This document shows, in pieces, positions 50,252 through 59,597 of a DNA stretch of 64,000 bases. A model generated the notes under the pieces. It did not search any database. It was not told the DNA's origin and saw nothing but the letters and a program-made list of their open reading frames with translations. Position numbers and translations under genes: made by a program. Location: contig NZ_JACHJJ010000013.1 in NCBI RefSeq assembly GCF_014203605.1, positions 1 to 64,000 on the forward strand, given 5' to 3'. The DNA comes from Thiemannella venezuelensis (lineage in GTDB: Bacteria > Actinomycetota > Actinomycetes > Streptosporangiales > Streptosporangiaceae). Every line of letters starts with the position of its first letter. The stretch's first letter is position 1.

Positions 50252-51117
50252 TGGCGGCGGTCCCGGGAGCCCGCACCGTCGGCCACCGCGCGTACGGCGC
50301 CCTCCGCGACGGGACCGAGCGGCTGGCCTCGCTCTCGGACTGGCCGATCTTCCTGTGGAAGGTCGTCTTCTACTCGGTCCGGGACATCGTCCTGCGGGCC
50401 AAGTTCACCAAGGTCGTGCTCCGCCAGGTCAGCGACGTCGTGGTGGGCGTCGGCGCGACCGTCATCGGCGGCGGCATGGTCTTCGTGGCGTTCACGATGG
50501 CCTTCGCGGTCGGCGCCACGGTCGGTCTCCAGGGCTACCAGGGCCTGCAGGCGATCGGAGCCGAGTCGTTCATCGGCCTGGTGGGCAGTTTCGCCAACGT
50601 CCGGGAGATCACCCCGATCATCGCGGCGGTCGCACTGGCCGCCCAGGTCGGCTCGTCCTTCACCGCGGAGCTCGGCGCGATGCGGATCTCGGAGGAGATC
50701 GACGCGCTGGAGGTGATGGGCATCAACGCCTTCACCTACCTGATCTGCACCCGGGTGGTGGCCGCCCTCATCGCGCTGATCCCGGTCTACATGATCGCGC
50801 TGTTCGCCAGTTTCTTCGCCACCCGGCTGATGTGCACGGCGCTGTTCGGCATGGCGCCGGGCGTCTACGACTACTACTTCTACCTCGGCCTGCCGGTGAT
50901 GGACATCGTCTTCAGCGTGATCAAGGTGGTCGTCTTCGCGTTCGCCGTGATCAGCATCCACTGCCACTACGGGTTCAACGCCACCGGCGGCCCGGTCGGC
51001 GTGGGCGTCGCGGCCGGGCGGGCGATCCGCCAGTCGATCGTCACCGTGGTCATCCTCAACCTGCTGCTGTCCTACCTCTTCTGGGGCGAGGGCAGCGGCG
51101 TGAAGCTGACGGGGTGA
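50251..51117 (+). CDS. yrbEB: YrbE/MlaE-family permease B of the mce operon
   Basis: The protein has 288 residues. It has the same fold as its neighbour: VREITPIIAAVALAAQVGSS, the loop TAELGAMRISEEIDALEVMG, and HYGFNATGGPVGVGVAAGRA near the end. An amphipathic N-terminal segment of about 50 residues (RLASLSDWPIFLWKVVFYSV) precedes the first full membrane helix. It pairs with YrbEA. The gene overlaps yrbEA by 1 bp and ends 6 bp before mceA. Confidence 0.92.
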   Translation: MAAVPGARTVGHRAYGALRDGTERLASLSDWPIFLWKVVFYSVRDIVLRAKFTKVVLRQVSDVVVGVGATVIGGGMVFVAFTMAFAVGATVGLQGYQGLQAIGAESFIGLVGSFANVREITPIIAAVALAAQVGSSFTAELGAMRISEEIDALEVMGINAFTYLICTRVVAALIALIPVYMIALFASFFATRLMCTALFGMAPGVYDYYFYLGLPVMDIVFSVIKVVVFAFAVISIHCHYGFNATGGPVGVGVAAGRAIRQSIVTVVILNLLLSYLFWGEGSGVKLTG

Positions 51118-51123
51118 GCGGCG

Positions 51124-52149
51124 ATGGCTCCGGCGACCCGTGGTGAGACCCCGCTCCCGGTCCGGCTGGCGATCTCGGTCGTCGTGATCGTCGCCGTCGT
51201 CGCGACGCTCGTGGTCGTCGTGCAGAGCACGGCGAACCGGAGCGGGATGCGGCTGACGGCCGCGTTCACCCGCGCCGGCCAGGGGCTGGACCCCAACTCC
51301 CCCGTCAAGATCCGCGGCATCACGATCGGCGGGGTCAGCGCGGTGACCCTGGACGGCGGGGGCCGCGCCGTGGTCACGATGCACGTCGACCCCGGCGTCA
51401 GGGTGCCCGAGACCGTCACCGCCGCGATCGAGCCGACCTCGGTCTTCGGCCCGAAGTTCGTCAACCTGATCCTCGGCGCGGGCGAGACCGGCGGCCCCTA
51501 CCTGGGCGACGGGGCCGTCATCACCAGGACCCAGGCTCCGGTGGACCTCTCGGACTCCCTGGCCGACGCCTACGAGGGCCTCGGCGCGGTGGACCCCAAG
51601 GACATCACCGCCATCGTGCACACCCTCGGCCGCGGCCTGGACGGCAAGGGCCCGCAGCTCCGCGAGATCGTCGACGGCGCGGGCGAGGTCGTCGGGGTCG
51701 CGCACCGGCGGCGCGACGAGTTCCGGCGCTTCATCGGCGACGCCGCGGCGCTGAGCGGCAGCCTCTCCGACAAGGGCGACGAGATCACGGGGATCTCCGC
51801 CGACGTCAACGTGCTCACCCCGGGCCTGCTGGAGCGGGCCGACAAGATCCGCGCGCTGCTGCGGGAGTTCGACGAGCTCTCCAGCCTGACCGCGTACGGC
51901 CTGCGCAAGCACCGCGGCGACCTGAAGGCCGCGGTGAACGCCGGGGAGCGGGCGGCCGCCCTGATCTACGCGCAGCTCGGCCTGGCGGGCGACGGCGTGC
52001 GGGGGCTGAACCAGGTCCTCGTCGCGCTGAACGACCTGGCCGCGGGCCAGGGGCCGGGCGGCGCCAACCAGCTCAAGATGGCGGCCTTCGTCGCGACCGA
52101 CGTCTGCGAGCTCTTCGTCGGCGCCTGCGGCTCCACGAACGGCAGGTGA
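51124..52149 (+). CDS. mceA: Mce-family protein A
   Basis: The protein has 341 residues. One N-terminal membrane anchor (VRLAISVVVIVAVVATLVVV) is followed by the MCE/MlaD beta-barrel domain (FTRAGQGLDPNSPVKIRGIT, IGGVSAVTLDGGGRAVVTMH). A long helical region and a short C-terminus end the protein. MCE proteins form hexameric tubes that carry lipids or sterols between the outer layer and the YrbE permease. In heteromeric Mce complexes each of six proteins supplies one subunit. It is complete and of normal length. Confidence 0.9.
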   Translation: MAPATRGETPLPVRLAISVVVIVAVVATLVVVVQSTANRSGMRLTAAFTRAGQGLDPNSPVKIRGITIGGVSAVTLDGGGRAVVTMHVDPGVRVPETVTAAIEPTSVFGPKFVNLILGAGETGGPYLGDGAVITRTQAPVDLSDSLADAYEGLGAVDPKDITAIVHTLGRGLDGKGPQLREIVDGAGEVVGVAHRRRDEFRRFIGDAAALSGSLSDKGDEITGISADVNVLTPGLLERADKIRALLREFDELSSLTAYGLRKHRGDLKAAVNAGERAAALIYAQLGLAGDGVRGLNQVLVALNDLAAGQGPGGANQLKMAAFVATDVCELFVGACGSTNGR

Positions 52150-52153
52150 GCCG

Positions 52154-53212
52154 ATGGCCGGGTCCAGAGAGCAGATCCAGCGGCGCTGGACGCTGGGCAA
52201 GTTCGCCCTGTTCCTCGCCGTGACGGTGACGCTGATCGTCCTGATCGGCGCGCAGATCGCCCGGGTGGGCGTGGGCGACACCTACAGTCTCGTCGGCACC
52301 TTCGACGATGTCGCCGGACTCCACGTGGGCGACCAGGTGAAGATCGCCGGCGCGCCGGTCGGGCAGGTCGACTCGATCGAGGTGGTGAACGGCCGGGCCG
52401 AGGTCACCATGAGCGTGCAGACCTCGGTGCGGGTGCCCTCCGACAGCTCCGCCGCGGTGCGCTGGCGCAACACGATCGGCCAGCGGGTCGTCTACCTGGA
52501 GCCCGGCACGGCGAAGGACATGCTGGGCGACGGCGCGCGGGTCAGGCGGACCAGCTCGGTGGTGGACATCGGCGCGCTGGTCAGCGACCTGGGCCCGCTC
52601 ACCCGCAGTCTCGACCCCGAGCAGATCAACCAGCTGCTCACCGCGGCCGGGCAGGCTCTGGACGGCAACCAGAAGAACATCCCGAAGCTGGTGGAGAACC
52701 TGGACGACCTGACCACCACCGTCGCCGAGCGCAAGAAGATCATCCAAGGACTGCTGGAGGACTACGCCACGGTGACGGGCGTGGTCGCCCGCAGGGACGA
52801 GCAGATCTCCCGGCTGGTGGACAACCTGGTCACGCTCACCGACGCGTTCGCCCGCAACCGCAAGCTGATCGACGAGGCCCTGGTGGAGCTGTCCACCACG
52901 GTCAGGGTCAACGACCGGGTACTCGGCGAGAACTCCCGGGAGTTCGGCCGGGTGGTGGACAGCATGACCCGGCTCACCGGCGGCGTCCGGCGCAACATCA
53001 GCAGCATCGAGAGGGTGCTGGCCACACTCACCCCGCCGCTGCAGCGCTCGTTCCAGGTGACCGGCCGGGGCCACTTCGTCACCACGGCGGTGCCCTGCCT
53101 GGCGCTCGGCCCGCTGCCCTGTCCCTATCCGATGAACAGTCCCCCACCGCTGCGCGGCGGTCTCAAGCTCACCAGCACGGGGAACCTGCGGCGAGTGCTG
53201 GTGGGGCCCTGA
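52154..53212 (+). CDS. mceB: Mce-family protein B
   Basis: The protein has 352 residues, with an N-terminal anchor (FALFLAVTVTLIVLIGAQIA). The MCE domain reads VGTFDDVAGLHVGDQVKIAG then APVGQVDSIEVVNGRAEVTM. The helical needle region has heptad-like repeats (NIPKLVENLDDLTTTVAERK), and the C-terminus has a Cys pair (VPCLALGPLPCPYPMNSPPP) typical of MceB. It overlaps the mceC start by 1 bp. Confidence 0.9.
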   Translation: MAGSREQIQRRWTLGKFALFLAVTVTLIVLIGAQIARVGVGDTYSLVGTFDDVAGLHVGDQVKIAGAPVGQVDSIEVVNGRAEVTMSVQTSVRVPSDSSAAVRWRNTIGQRVVYLEPGTAKDMLGDGARVRRTSSVVDIGALVSDLGPLTRSLDPEQINQLLTAAGQALDGNQKNIPKLVENLDDLTTTVAERKKIIQGLLEDYATVTGVVARRDEQISRLVDNLVTLTDAFARNRKLIDEALVELSTTVRVNDRVLGENSREFGRVVDSMTRLTGGVRRNISSIERVLATLTPPLQRSFQVTGRGHFVTTAVPCLALGPLPCPYPMNSPPPLRGGLKLTSTGNLRRVLVGP

Positions 53213-54237
53213 TGGCGATCAAGTCGTTCCGTGACCGCAACAAGACGGTCGTCGGTGTGGTCTCGCTGGCGGTCCTCGGCGCCGTGCTGCTCGTCACCTT
53301 CCTCGTCGGCAACCTGGGCCTGCTGGAGGGCGGCTACACGATGTCGGCGATCCTGCCGGACTCCGCCGGGCTGCGCTCGGGCAACGACGTGCGGGTGGCC
53401 GGCGTGCCCGTCGGCAAGGTCACCGACGTGCGGGCCGACTACGGCAAGGGCCACGTGGTGGTGACCTGGAAGGTGGACGACGGCATCCGGCTCGGCCCGC
53501 AGACCCGTGCCGAGATCACCCTCTCCAACCTGCTGGGCGGGCGCTACGTCAAGCTCACCGGACCGGTCACCCGCCCCTACATGGACGAGCTGCCCGAGGA
53601 GAGACGGCTGATCCCGATGGAGCGGACCAGCACCCCGACGCTGATCACCGACGCGCTCAAGGACGCCACCCGGCTGCTGGACAGGCTCGACACCGACTCG
53701 GTCGACAAGCTCCTGTCGGAGCTGGCGGAGCTGGAGCCCGCTCCCCAGGGCCGGGTCAGCAAGCTGCTGGACAACATCGGCGAGCTGTCGGAGATCATCA
53801 GCGAGAGCGAGCCCGAGCTGCAGAAGCTGCTGGACAACGGGAACAAGATCATGGAGGTCCTGGAGTCCAAGGACGAGCAGCTCGGCCGCCTGATCGACTC
53901 GATCGAGATCATGCTCGACGAGCTGCGGCTCCGCCGCGACGAGCTGAAGTCCTTCCTCGGTGAGGGCAGCGACCTGGTCAACAGCATCAGCGACCTGGTC
54001 AGCCGGCACGAGAAGAACCTGATCAAGATCATGGACGACGTGACCGCGATCAGCAACCGCCTCGACTCCACCAGCGGCAAGAACCTCAACTCGGTCCTCG
54101 CCTGGGTCGGGCCCACCTTCTCGGGGCTGGCCACCACCGGCGGGCGCAACCCGTGGGTGGACGCCATCGCCGTCGGCCTCGGCCCGATCAACCCCGAGGT
54201 GCTCGGCGCCATCCGCAAGGACAGGAGTGACCGGTGA
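53212..54237 (+). CDS. mceC: Mce-family protein C
   Basis: The protein has 341 residues. It has an N-terminal anchor (TVVGVVSLAVLGAVLLVTFL) and an MCE domain (SAILPDSAGLRSGNDVRVAG, VPVGKVTDVRADYGKGHVVV). A very long Leu/Ser/Glu-rich coiled region follows (LDRLDTDSVDKLLSELAELE, ISESEPELQKLLDNGNKIME) that would build the needle. Its stop overlaps the GTG of the next gene. Confidence 0.9.
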   Translation: MAIKSFRDRNKTVVGVVSLAVLGAVLLVTFLVGNLGLLEGGYTMSAILPDSAGLRSGNDVRVAGVPVGKVTDVRADYGKGHVVVTWKVDDGIRLGPQTRAEITLSNLLGGRYVKLTGPVTRPYMDELPEERRLIPMERTSTPTLITDALKDATRLLDRLDTDSVDKLLSELAELEPAPQGRVSKLLDNIGELSEIISESEPELQKLLDNGNKIMEVLESKDEQLGRLIDSIEIMLDELRLRRDELKSFLGEGSDLVNSISDLVSRHEKNLIKIMDDVTAISNRLDSTSGKNLNSVLAWVGPTFSGLATTGGRNPWVDAIAVGLGPINPEVLGAIRKDRSDR

Positions 54238-55304
54238 CACGCCTGACGGACCTGGCCCGCCTGATCCGGCGCGGGCGGCGCGGGCTGCTCGCGGCCCTGC
54301 TCGCCGCGGTGCTGCTGGTCTCGGCGGGAGGCTGCTCGCTGCTGCCCGGCGGGGCGGGGCCGTACCGGCTGACCGCCTATTTCAGCGCGGCGCCCTCCCT
54401 GTACGAGCAGGCCAAGGTGAAGGTGATGGGCCTGGACGCGGGCACGGTGGAGAAGCTCACCGTCGAGGGGAACAGGGTCCGCGCGGACCTGCTCGTCGAC
54501 GGGCGGATCCCGCTGCCCGCCGACGTCATGGCGGTAGTCGCCCCGCAGAACACGCTGGGCGAGCGGAACGTGGTGCTCCACCCGCCGTGGAAGCCGGGCA
54601 TGCCGCGGCTCGCGCCGGGCTCGGTGATCCCCCTGGAGCGCACCGACCTGCCGGTGGAGATCGACGACGCTCTGGAGGCGTTCACCAAGCTCACCGACGC
54701 CCTCGACACCGACAAGATGGGCGACGTCGCCGGGAATCTGGCCGACAGCGTCCGGGGCCGGGGCGAGCAGATCAACCGGGCCCTGGACGACGCGGCCGCG
54801 CTGACCCGTACCCTCGCAGGGCAGGACGAGCAGCTGATCGAGCTGGCCGACGGCCTGAACGAGCTCGCCGCCAGCCTCAACAGGCGGGAGGGCCAGGTGA
54901 AGACGACCATCGACGCCTTCGCCGAGGCCAGCGCCACCCTGGCCGACGAGCGCGAGCGCATGCGGCGCTTCGTCACCGGCCTGGCCGAGTTCGTGCAGCG
55001 GGGCGACGCGCTGGTCGAGGCCTACCAGGTGAGACTGCCCCGCGGGGTGACCAACCTCGCCGAACTGGTGATCACCCTGAAGGTGAACAGCGAGTCGGCG
55101 GCCAAGGCGATCTCGGGGACCCGCAGGTTCGTCGACAACATGGTCATGTCCTGGGACAAGGAGCACCACGTGCTCAAGTTCCGCCTCGTGCTCAACGCGA
55201 TGACCCGCGCCTGGCTCACCCCGCTCTTCGACGCGCTCGGCCTGGGCAAGGTGCCCTGCCTCCCGGGCGAGCTGAGCAACTGCCCGTGGCAGGGAAGGAG
55301 GTGA
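54234..55304 (+). CDS. mceD: Mce-family protein D, predicted lipoprotein
   Basis: The protein has 356 residues from the GTG at 54234. The N-terminus has twin arginines followed by a hydrophobic stretch and a lipobox ending at Cys34 (VSAGGCSLL). This is unexpected, because in mycobacterial operons the lipoprotein is usually the fifth Mce protein. The MCE domain is LTAYFSAAPSLYEQAKVKVM, and the helical region carries RTLAGQDEQLIELADGLNEL. The C-terminus has Cys residues (KVPCLPGELSNCPWQGRR). A 156-bp repeated spacer follows instead of an overlap. Confidence 0.85.
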   Translation: MTRLTDLARLIRRGRRGLLAALLAAVLLVSAGGCSLLPGGAGPYRLTAYFSAAPSLYEQAKVKVMGLDAGTVEKLTVEGNRVRADLLVDGRIPLPADVMAVVAPQNTLGERNVVLHPPWKPGMPRLAPGSVIPLERTDLPVEIDDALEAFTKLTDALDTDKMGDVAGNLADSVRGRGEQINRALDDAAALTRTLAGQDEQLIELADGLNELAASLNRREGQVKTTIDAFAEASATLADERERMRRFVTGLAEFVQRGDALVEAYQVRLPRGVTNLAELVITLKVNSESAAKAISGTRRFVDNMVMSWDKEHHVLKFRLVLNAMTRAWLTPLFDALGLGKVPCLPGELSNCPWQGRR

Positions 55305-55459
55305 GCGGAGTGCGCGGAGCGGACGGAGCTCGCCGGATGACCCATGGGCCGGGAAGGAGGTGAGCGGAGTGCGCGGAGTGGTCGGCGCAGCGCAGCAAGC
55401 CGCCCGCGGAGCGGACGGAGCTCGCCGGATGACCCATGGGCCGGGAAGGAGGTGAGCGG
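55292..55459 (+). repeat. Duplicated 54-bp unit with triplicated Shine-Dalgarno between mceD and mceE
   Basis: A 54-bp sequence at 55314-55367 is repeated exactly at 55406-55459. GGGAAGGAGGTGAGCGG occurs three times (55292, 55351, 55443), the last copy being the ribosome site of mceE. Each repeat carries a short GTG frame ending ARRMTHGPGRR. It is the only long gap in the mce operon and looks like a recent local duplication. Confidence 0.85.
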
Positions 55460-55460
55460 C

Positions 55461-56486
55461 ATGGATGCGGTGGCGCGGTGGGGGAGGGTGACCGCGGGGC
55501 TGGCGGTGCTCTCGGTGGCGGCGGCGTGCACCCTGCAGACCGCCGGTGCGCCGTCGGGCGAGCTCACCCTCCACGCGACCTTCGACGACGTGCAGAGTCT
55601 GGTGACCGGGCACAGCGTCCAGGTCTCCGACGTGCGGATCGGCAGCGTGACCGGCATCCGGCTGGAGGGCTACCGGGCCAGGGTCACCATGTCCATCGAG
55701 GACGGGCACCGGGTGCCCGAGGGCACCACCGCGGTCATCGCCAAGACCTCGATCCTGGGTGAGAACTACGTCGAGCTGGACCTGCCGGAGGGCAGGGACA
55801 TGACCACCGGGCCGTTCCTGGCGGACGGCTCGACGATCGTGAAGACCTCGGTGGAACCGGACATCGAGCAGGTCACCGAGCGGGCCGGGCCGCTGATCGA
55901 CGCGCTCGGCGCCCAGGACGTGAACGCCATCCTGGACGCCGCGGCGACCGGGATCGGCGGCAAGGGCGAGGACCTCAACCGGCTGCTGCGGCAGACCACC
56001 GAGGTCACCGCCGCCTACGCCGAGTCCCGCCGGGATCTCGCCCGGACCATCGACGGCCTGGCCAAGCTCGGTGACGACCTGGCCGCGGGCAGCGCGGAAC
56101 TGGACAGGCTGCCCGGGAGCGTCAACGACGCCACCGCCCGGCTCAACCACGGCCGCAAGCACGTCAAGAAGACGCTCAGGGAGCTGACCGCCCTGGCCAG
56201 GGAGGTCAACGCCACCGTCTATCCGAAGCACGCGGCCCGCCTGCGGAGCCTGCTGCTGCGGCTCGACGGGATCTCCACCTCGATGGTGCGCGGCAAGGAG
56301 GATCTGAAGACCCTGATCAGCCGGGTGCAGCGGTTCATCGACCAGCCGCCGATCGTGGTCAACGGCCAGCTCCTGACCTATGTCTGGCTCAAGGGCCTGC
56401 TGCTGCCCAAGCCCAAGAAGGACGCCGGGCCCAAGCTGCCCAACTCGGTGGACGACTTCCGCCTGCTGCTGGAGCCGCCGCGATGA
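55461..56486 (+). CDS. mceE: Mce-family protein E, predicted lipoprotein
   Basis: The protein has 341 residues from the ATG at 55461 with an excellent Shine-Dalgarno (AAGGAGG). The lipobox ends at Cys23 (LSVAAACTLQ), as expected of MceE/LprK-type subunits. The MCE domain is LHATFDDVQSLVTGHSVQVS, then DVRIGSVTGIRLEGYRARVT. The helical part contains SRRDLARTIDGLAKLGDDLA. The C-terminus reads KKDAGPKLPNSVDDFRLLLE. It overlaps mceF by four bases. Confidence 0.9.
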   Translation: MDAVARWGRVTAGLAVLSVAAACTLQTAGAPSGELTLHATFDDVQSLVTGHSVQVSDVRIGSVTGIRLEGYRARVTMSIEDGHRVPEGTTAVIAKTSILGENYVELDLPEGRDMTTGPFLADGSTIVKTSVEPDIEQVTERAGPLIDALGAQDVNAILDAAATGIGGKGEDLNRLLRQTTEVTAAYAESRRDLARTIDGLAKLGDDLAAGSAELDRLPGSVNDATARLNHGRKHVKKTLRELTALAREVNATVYPKHAARLRSLLLRLDGISTSMVRGKEDLKTLISRVQRFIDQPPIVVNGQLLTYVWLKGLLLPKPKKDAGPKLPNSVDDFRLLLEPPR

Positions 56487-57859
56487 GGAACCGCATCTGG
56501 ATCAACCTCGGTTTCTTCGCGGTGCTCGGCGTCGTGATGACCGTGTGGGCGTTCACCAGCATCATCAAGCTCGACATCATCGAGCGGCCCTACCGGATCA
56601 ACGCCGAGTTCGTCTCCTCCCCCGGTCTGGTGCGCGGTTTCGACGTGGCCTACCTCGGGGTGCGGATCGGCCGGATCGACGACGTGGCGCTCGCCCCCGG
56701 CAAGATCGTGGTGGCGCTGAGCATCGACCGCGAGGTGCGGATCCCGCAGGGCGTCACCGCCGAGGTCCGCCGCAAGTCCGCGATCGGCGAGCCGTACGTG
56801 GAGATCTCCCCGCCGAAGGCCGGGGGCGCCGCGGCCCCGATGGCTCCCGGCTCCACCATCCCGCTGGCCAGCACGTCGGTCCCGCTCGACTACCGGAAGC
56901 TGTTCGACGGGGTCGGCAAGCTGCTGAACGCGGTGCCGCCCGAGGACGCCCAGACCATCGTGCACGAGCTGGCGACCGCGCTGGACGGCCGGACCACGTC
57001 GATCCGGGAGATCGTGGACAACGCGCACGATCTCACCACCACGCTCGCCGAGAACGCCGACCTGCTGGACGAGCTCTCGGTGAACCTGACCCGGCTGACC
57101 GGCACGCTGGCGGGCAAGCGGGAGGAGCTCTCCCAGGGCGTGACCGACCTGGCGGGTGTGACCCGGTCGATCCGCGACTCCCGCAAGCAGCTGTACGCCT
57201 TCCTCGACCACGGGCCCGGTTTCTTCCGCCAGGTCGACCACCTGCTCAACAGCGCGCGCCCCGGCCTGTCCTGCACGCTGACCGCCGCCGGGATGCGGCA
57301 GGGCGTGGTGTTCACCCCGCAGACCCGGGCGCACATCAGCCACGTGCTGCGCACGGTCCCCACCGCGCAGGCGCTGCTGGCCGACGTGACCGAGCGGCAC
57401 TCCGGCGGCCTGTACGGCAGGGTCACCTTCATCTTCAGCGTCCCCGGCGGCCCCCGGGTGGCGCAGGAGTACCGGGGCCCGCTGGCCCCGCCGGCGACGC
57501 CCAAGCTCCGCGCCTGCCCCAAGGGCGCCCCCGTCCCGCCCATGGACCGGGCCGACGACGATCCGGACACCGGCCCCCACCCCGACGACGCGACCCTCCC
57601 GGCGGACGGGACGGGTGCCGTACCGGACGACGGGGCGACCGCGACGCCCGAGGAGAGCCAGGGCCCGCTGGAGGCCGAGGGCACCGGGGAGCAGGGCGGG
57701 CGCCCCGCGGCCGACGACGCCGGGGTGCGCTCCGACTCCACCCCGCAGGACCTCACCCCCTTCATCGTCGCGATCTTTCTCGCCGTCGTCGTCTCCGGCG
57801 GCGTGCTCGGCTGGATCGCCGTCGGCCGGGCGGCCCGCCGCCGCGAACAGGAGCATTAG
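56483..57859 (+). CDS. mceF: Mce-family protein F with extra C-terminal membrane segment
   Basis: The protein has 458 residues. It has an N-terminal anchor (FFAVLGVVMTVWAFTSIIKL), an MCE domain (AEFVSSPGLVRGFDVAYLGV), a helical needle and a globular C-terminal part (HVLRTVPTAQALLADVTERH). A long acidic disordered tail then leads into a second membrane helix (TPFIVAIFLAVVVSGGVLGW) and a basic end (RAARRREQEH). A C-terminal anchor is not usual in Mce proteins as I know them. It would tether both ends of the chain to a membrane. It ends directly before the Mce-associated gene. Confidence 0.88.
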   Translation: MRNRIWINLGFFAVLGVVMTVWAFTSIIKLDIIERPYRINAEFVSSPGLVRGFDVAYLGVRIGRIDDVALAPGKIVVALSIDREVRIPQGVTAEVRRKSAIGEPYVEISPPKAGGAAAPMAPGSTIPLASTSVPLDYRKLFDGVGKLLNAVPPEDAQTIVHELATALDGRTTSIREIVDNAHDLTTTLAENADLLDELSVNLTRLTGTLAGKREELSQGVTDLAGVTRSIRDSRKQLYAFLDHGPGFFRQVDHLLNSARPGLSCTLTAAGMRQGVVFTPQTRAHISHVLRTVPTAQALLADVTERHSGGLYGRVTFIFSVPGGPRVAQEYRGPLAPPATPKLRACPKGAPVPPMDRADDDPDTGPHPDDATLPADGTGAVPDDGATATPEESQGPLEAEGTGEQGGRPAADDAGVRSDSTPQDLTPFIVAIFLAVVVSGGVLGWIAVGRAARRREQEH

Positions 57860-58705
57860 ATGAGTCCCACCACCCCTCGGACCGAGGAACTCCCCCGCGA
57901 GACCGTCGAGGAGCACGACGAGGCGGCCGAGACCCCGCCGGATCCCGCGCCCGCCACCGGGGGCGCCGGGGACGCCGGGCCCGCCGAGAACCCCGGGCCC
58001 GCCGAGAACCCCGGGGATACCGGGGACGCCGGGGATACCGGGGACGGAGGCGCGTCCGCCGTCTCCGCCGCGGAGGAGGAGAAGGACGGCGCCCCGGCCG
58101 CGGAGGCGCGGCGAGGGTTCGCGGGGTGGCGGGGGAGGCTGGTCGGCGCGGCCGTGGCGATGGCGGCGGCCGGCGCGGTGGCGTTCGGTGTGATCCAGTG
58201 GATGGCGGCCGAACGGCTGGCCGACCGGCTCTCGGTGGAGAAGGCCGAGCGGCTGGCGGTCTCCACCCGGGCGGGGGAGTTCGCCGTGGCGTTGCAGACC
58301 TATGACCACGCCGACCTGCAGGCCTACCGCGACCGCGTCTTCAGCCTGTCGGGGGAGGACTTCGAGCACACGTACAACGAGGCGTTCAGCCCGCTGGAGA
58401 GCATCATCACCGCGATGAAGGCCTCCTCGACGGCCTCGATCCGGGGAGTCTACGTCTCCGAGGTGGCCGAGGGGCGGGCGAAGGCCGTCACCGTGGTCGA
58501 CTCGCAGGTGAAGAGCACCGCGGGCACCCGGCGCATGCTGGGCGCCTACATGGAGCTCGGCCTGATCAAGACCGGCGGTGAGTGGCGGGTGAACGACGCG
58601 ACCGTGATGGGCGCCGCGGACGAGCTGCTGACGGACCCGGACGGCAAGACCATCGGCGAGCCCGAGCCCTCCCCCAGTCCCAGTTCCGGCAAGAAGGACA
58701 AGTAG
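57860..58705 (+). CDS. Mce-associated membrane protein (Mam type)
   Basis: The protein has 281 residues from the ATG at 57860, directly after the mceF TAG. The long acidic disordered N-terminus is rich in Glu, Pro, Gly and Asp, with short repeats (AENPG, DTGDAG). A single membrane helix follows (LVGAAVAMAAAGAVAFGVIQ). The extracytoplasmic domain is of the Mam/NTF2-like kind (ALQTYDHADLQAYRDRVFSL, YNEAFSPLESIITAMKASST). Mam proteins stabilise Mce complexes in mycobacteria. It is the last gene of the mce operon. Confidence 0.82.
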   Translation: MSPTTPRTEELPRETVEEHDEAAETPPDPAPATGGAGDAGPAENPGPAENPGDTGDAGDTGDGGASAVSAAEEEKDGAPAAEARRGFAGWRGRLVGAAVAMAAAGAVAFGVIQWMAAERLADRLSVEKAERLAVSTRAGEFAVALQTYDHADLQAYRDRVFSLSGEDFEHTYNEAFSPLESIITAMKASSTASIRGVYVSEVAEGRAKAVTVVDSQVKSTAGTRRMLGAYMELGLIKTGGEWRVNDATVMGAADELLTDPDGKTIGEPEPSPSPSSGKKDK

Positions 58706-58782
58706 GCGGGAACTCGAACCCCGGAAATCCCCCACTATGGGAAATCATCTCTCATACCTCGCGAAGCGCCTAGTCTGATCCC

Positions 58783-59451
58783 GTGCGTGACTCCCTGGTC
58801 CTGGCCGGACCCACCGACGAGCTCTATCCCGCCGCCGGACCCGCCCTGCTCACCGAGACCGAGCGTGAGCGGGCGGCCCGGTTCACCCGGGAGTCCGACC
58901 GCCGCGACTTCATCGCCGCCCACGTCCTGGCGCGGCGGTGCGCGGCCAGGCTCACCGGCGTGCCCGAGGACCGGCTGACCCTGCTCCAGGTCTGCGAGCG
59001 GCACGGACCCGGGCACGGGAGGCCGTACCTGGCGGAGATCCCCCGGCTCGGGATCAGCCTCAGCCACAGCCGCGGGTACGTGTGCGCCGCGGCGGGCCCG
59101 GGCCGGATCGGCGTGGACGCCGAGCACGTGCTGCCGGGCCCGCTCGACGAATCCCTGGCAGGGCAGGCCCTGTCCCCGGCGGAGCGCCCCCTGGTCGGCG
59201 GGAACGAGGCGCTGATCCGGCTCTGGGTCCGCAAGGAGGCGCTCGTCAAGCGCGGCGAGTTGAGCCTGGACGGCCTGCGCGCGACCGACCTGTCCGCGCT
59301 CCCCCTGGACCCGTCGAGGGAGCCGCGCACACTGGAGTGGGAGGGCAGGCACCTGCTGGAGTGGCGGACCGGGCCGGGCGGGCCGGATCTCATGGCCTGT
59401 GTGATCTCGGATCATCCCGTCACCGCCGGCTGGCGGGAGGCGCCCGCCTGA
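58783..59451 (+). CDS. Sfp-type 4'-phosphopantetheinyl transferase
   Basis: The protein has 222 residues from the GTG at 58783. It transfers phosphopantetheine from coenzyme A to carrier-protein serines. The Mg-binding motif is GVDAEHV (Asp112, Glu114), and the second motif is WVRKEALVK (148-156). RHGPGHGRPYL and ISLSHSRGYV are typical of the Sfp/AcpT class. Such enzymes activate polyketide or nonribosomal peptide synthetases, but none is in the window. Start: TAGTCT lies just upstream and there is no good Shine-Dalgarno, so the mRNA may be leaderless. Confidence 0.88.
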   Translation: MRDSLVLAGPTDELYPAAGPALLTETERERAARFTRESDRRDFIAAHVLARRCAARLTGVPEDRLTLLQVCERHGPGHGRPYLAEIPRLGISLSHSRGYVCAAAGPGRIGVDAEHVLPGPLDESLAGQALSPAERPLVGGNEALIRLWVRKEALVKRGELSLDGLRATDLSALPLDPSREPRTLEWEGRHLLEWRTGPGGPDLMACVISDHPVTAGWREAPA

Positions 59452-59597
59452 GGCGAACGCCGCCGCCTGAGGTAGGTTCGTTCCGTGACCTCTCCGCTCC
59501 CCCGTGGAGAGCGGCCTCTCGCCTCCCTCGAGACGAGGTGGGCGGCGGCCGAGCCCTGACCGTTTCGAGCAGCACCACGGCAGGGCGGCGATTCCCC

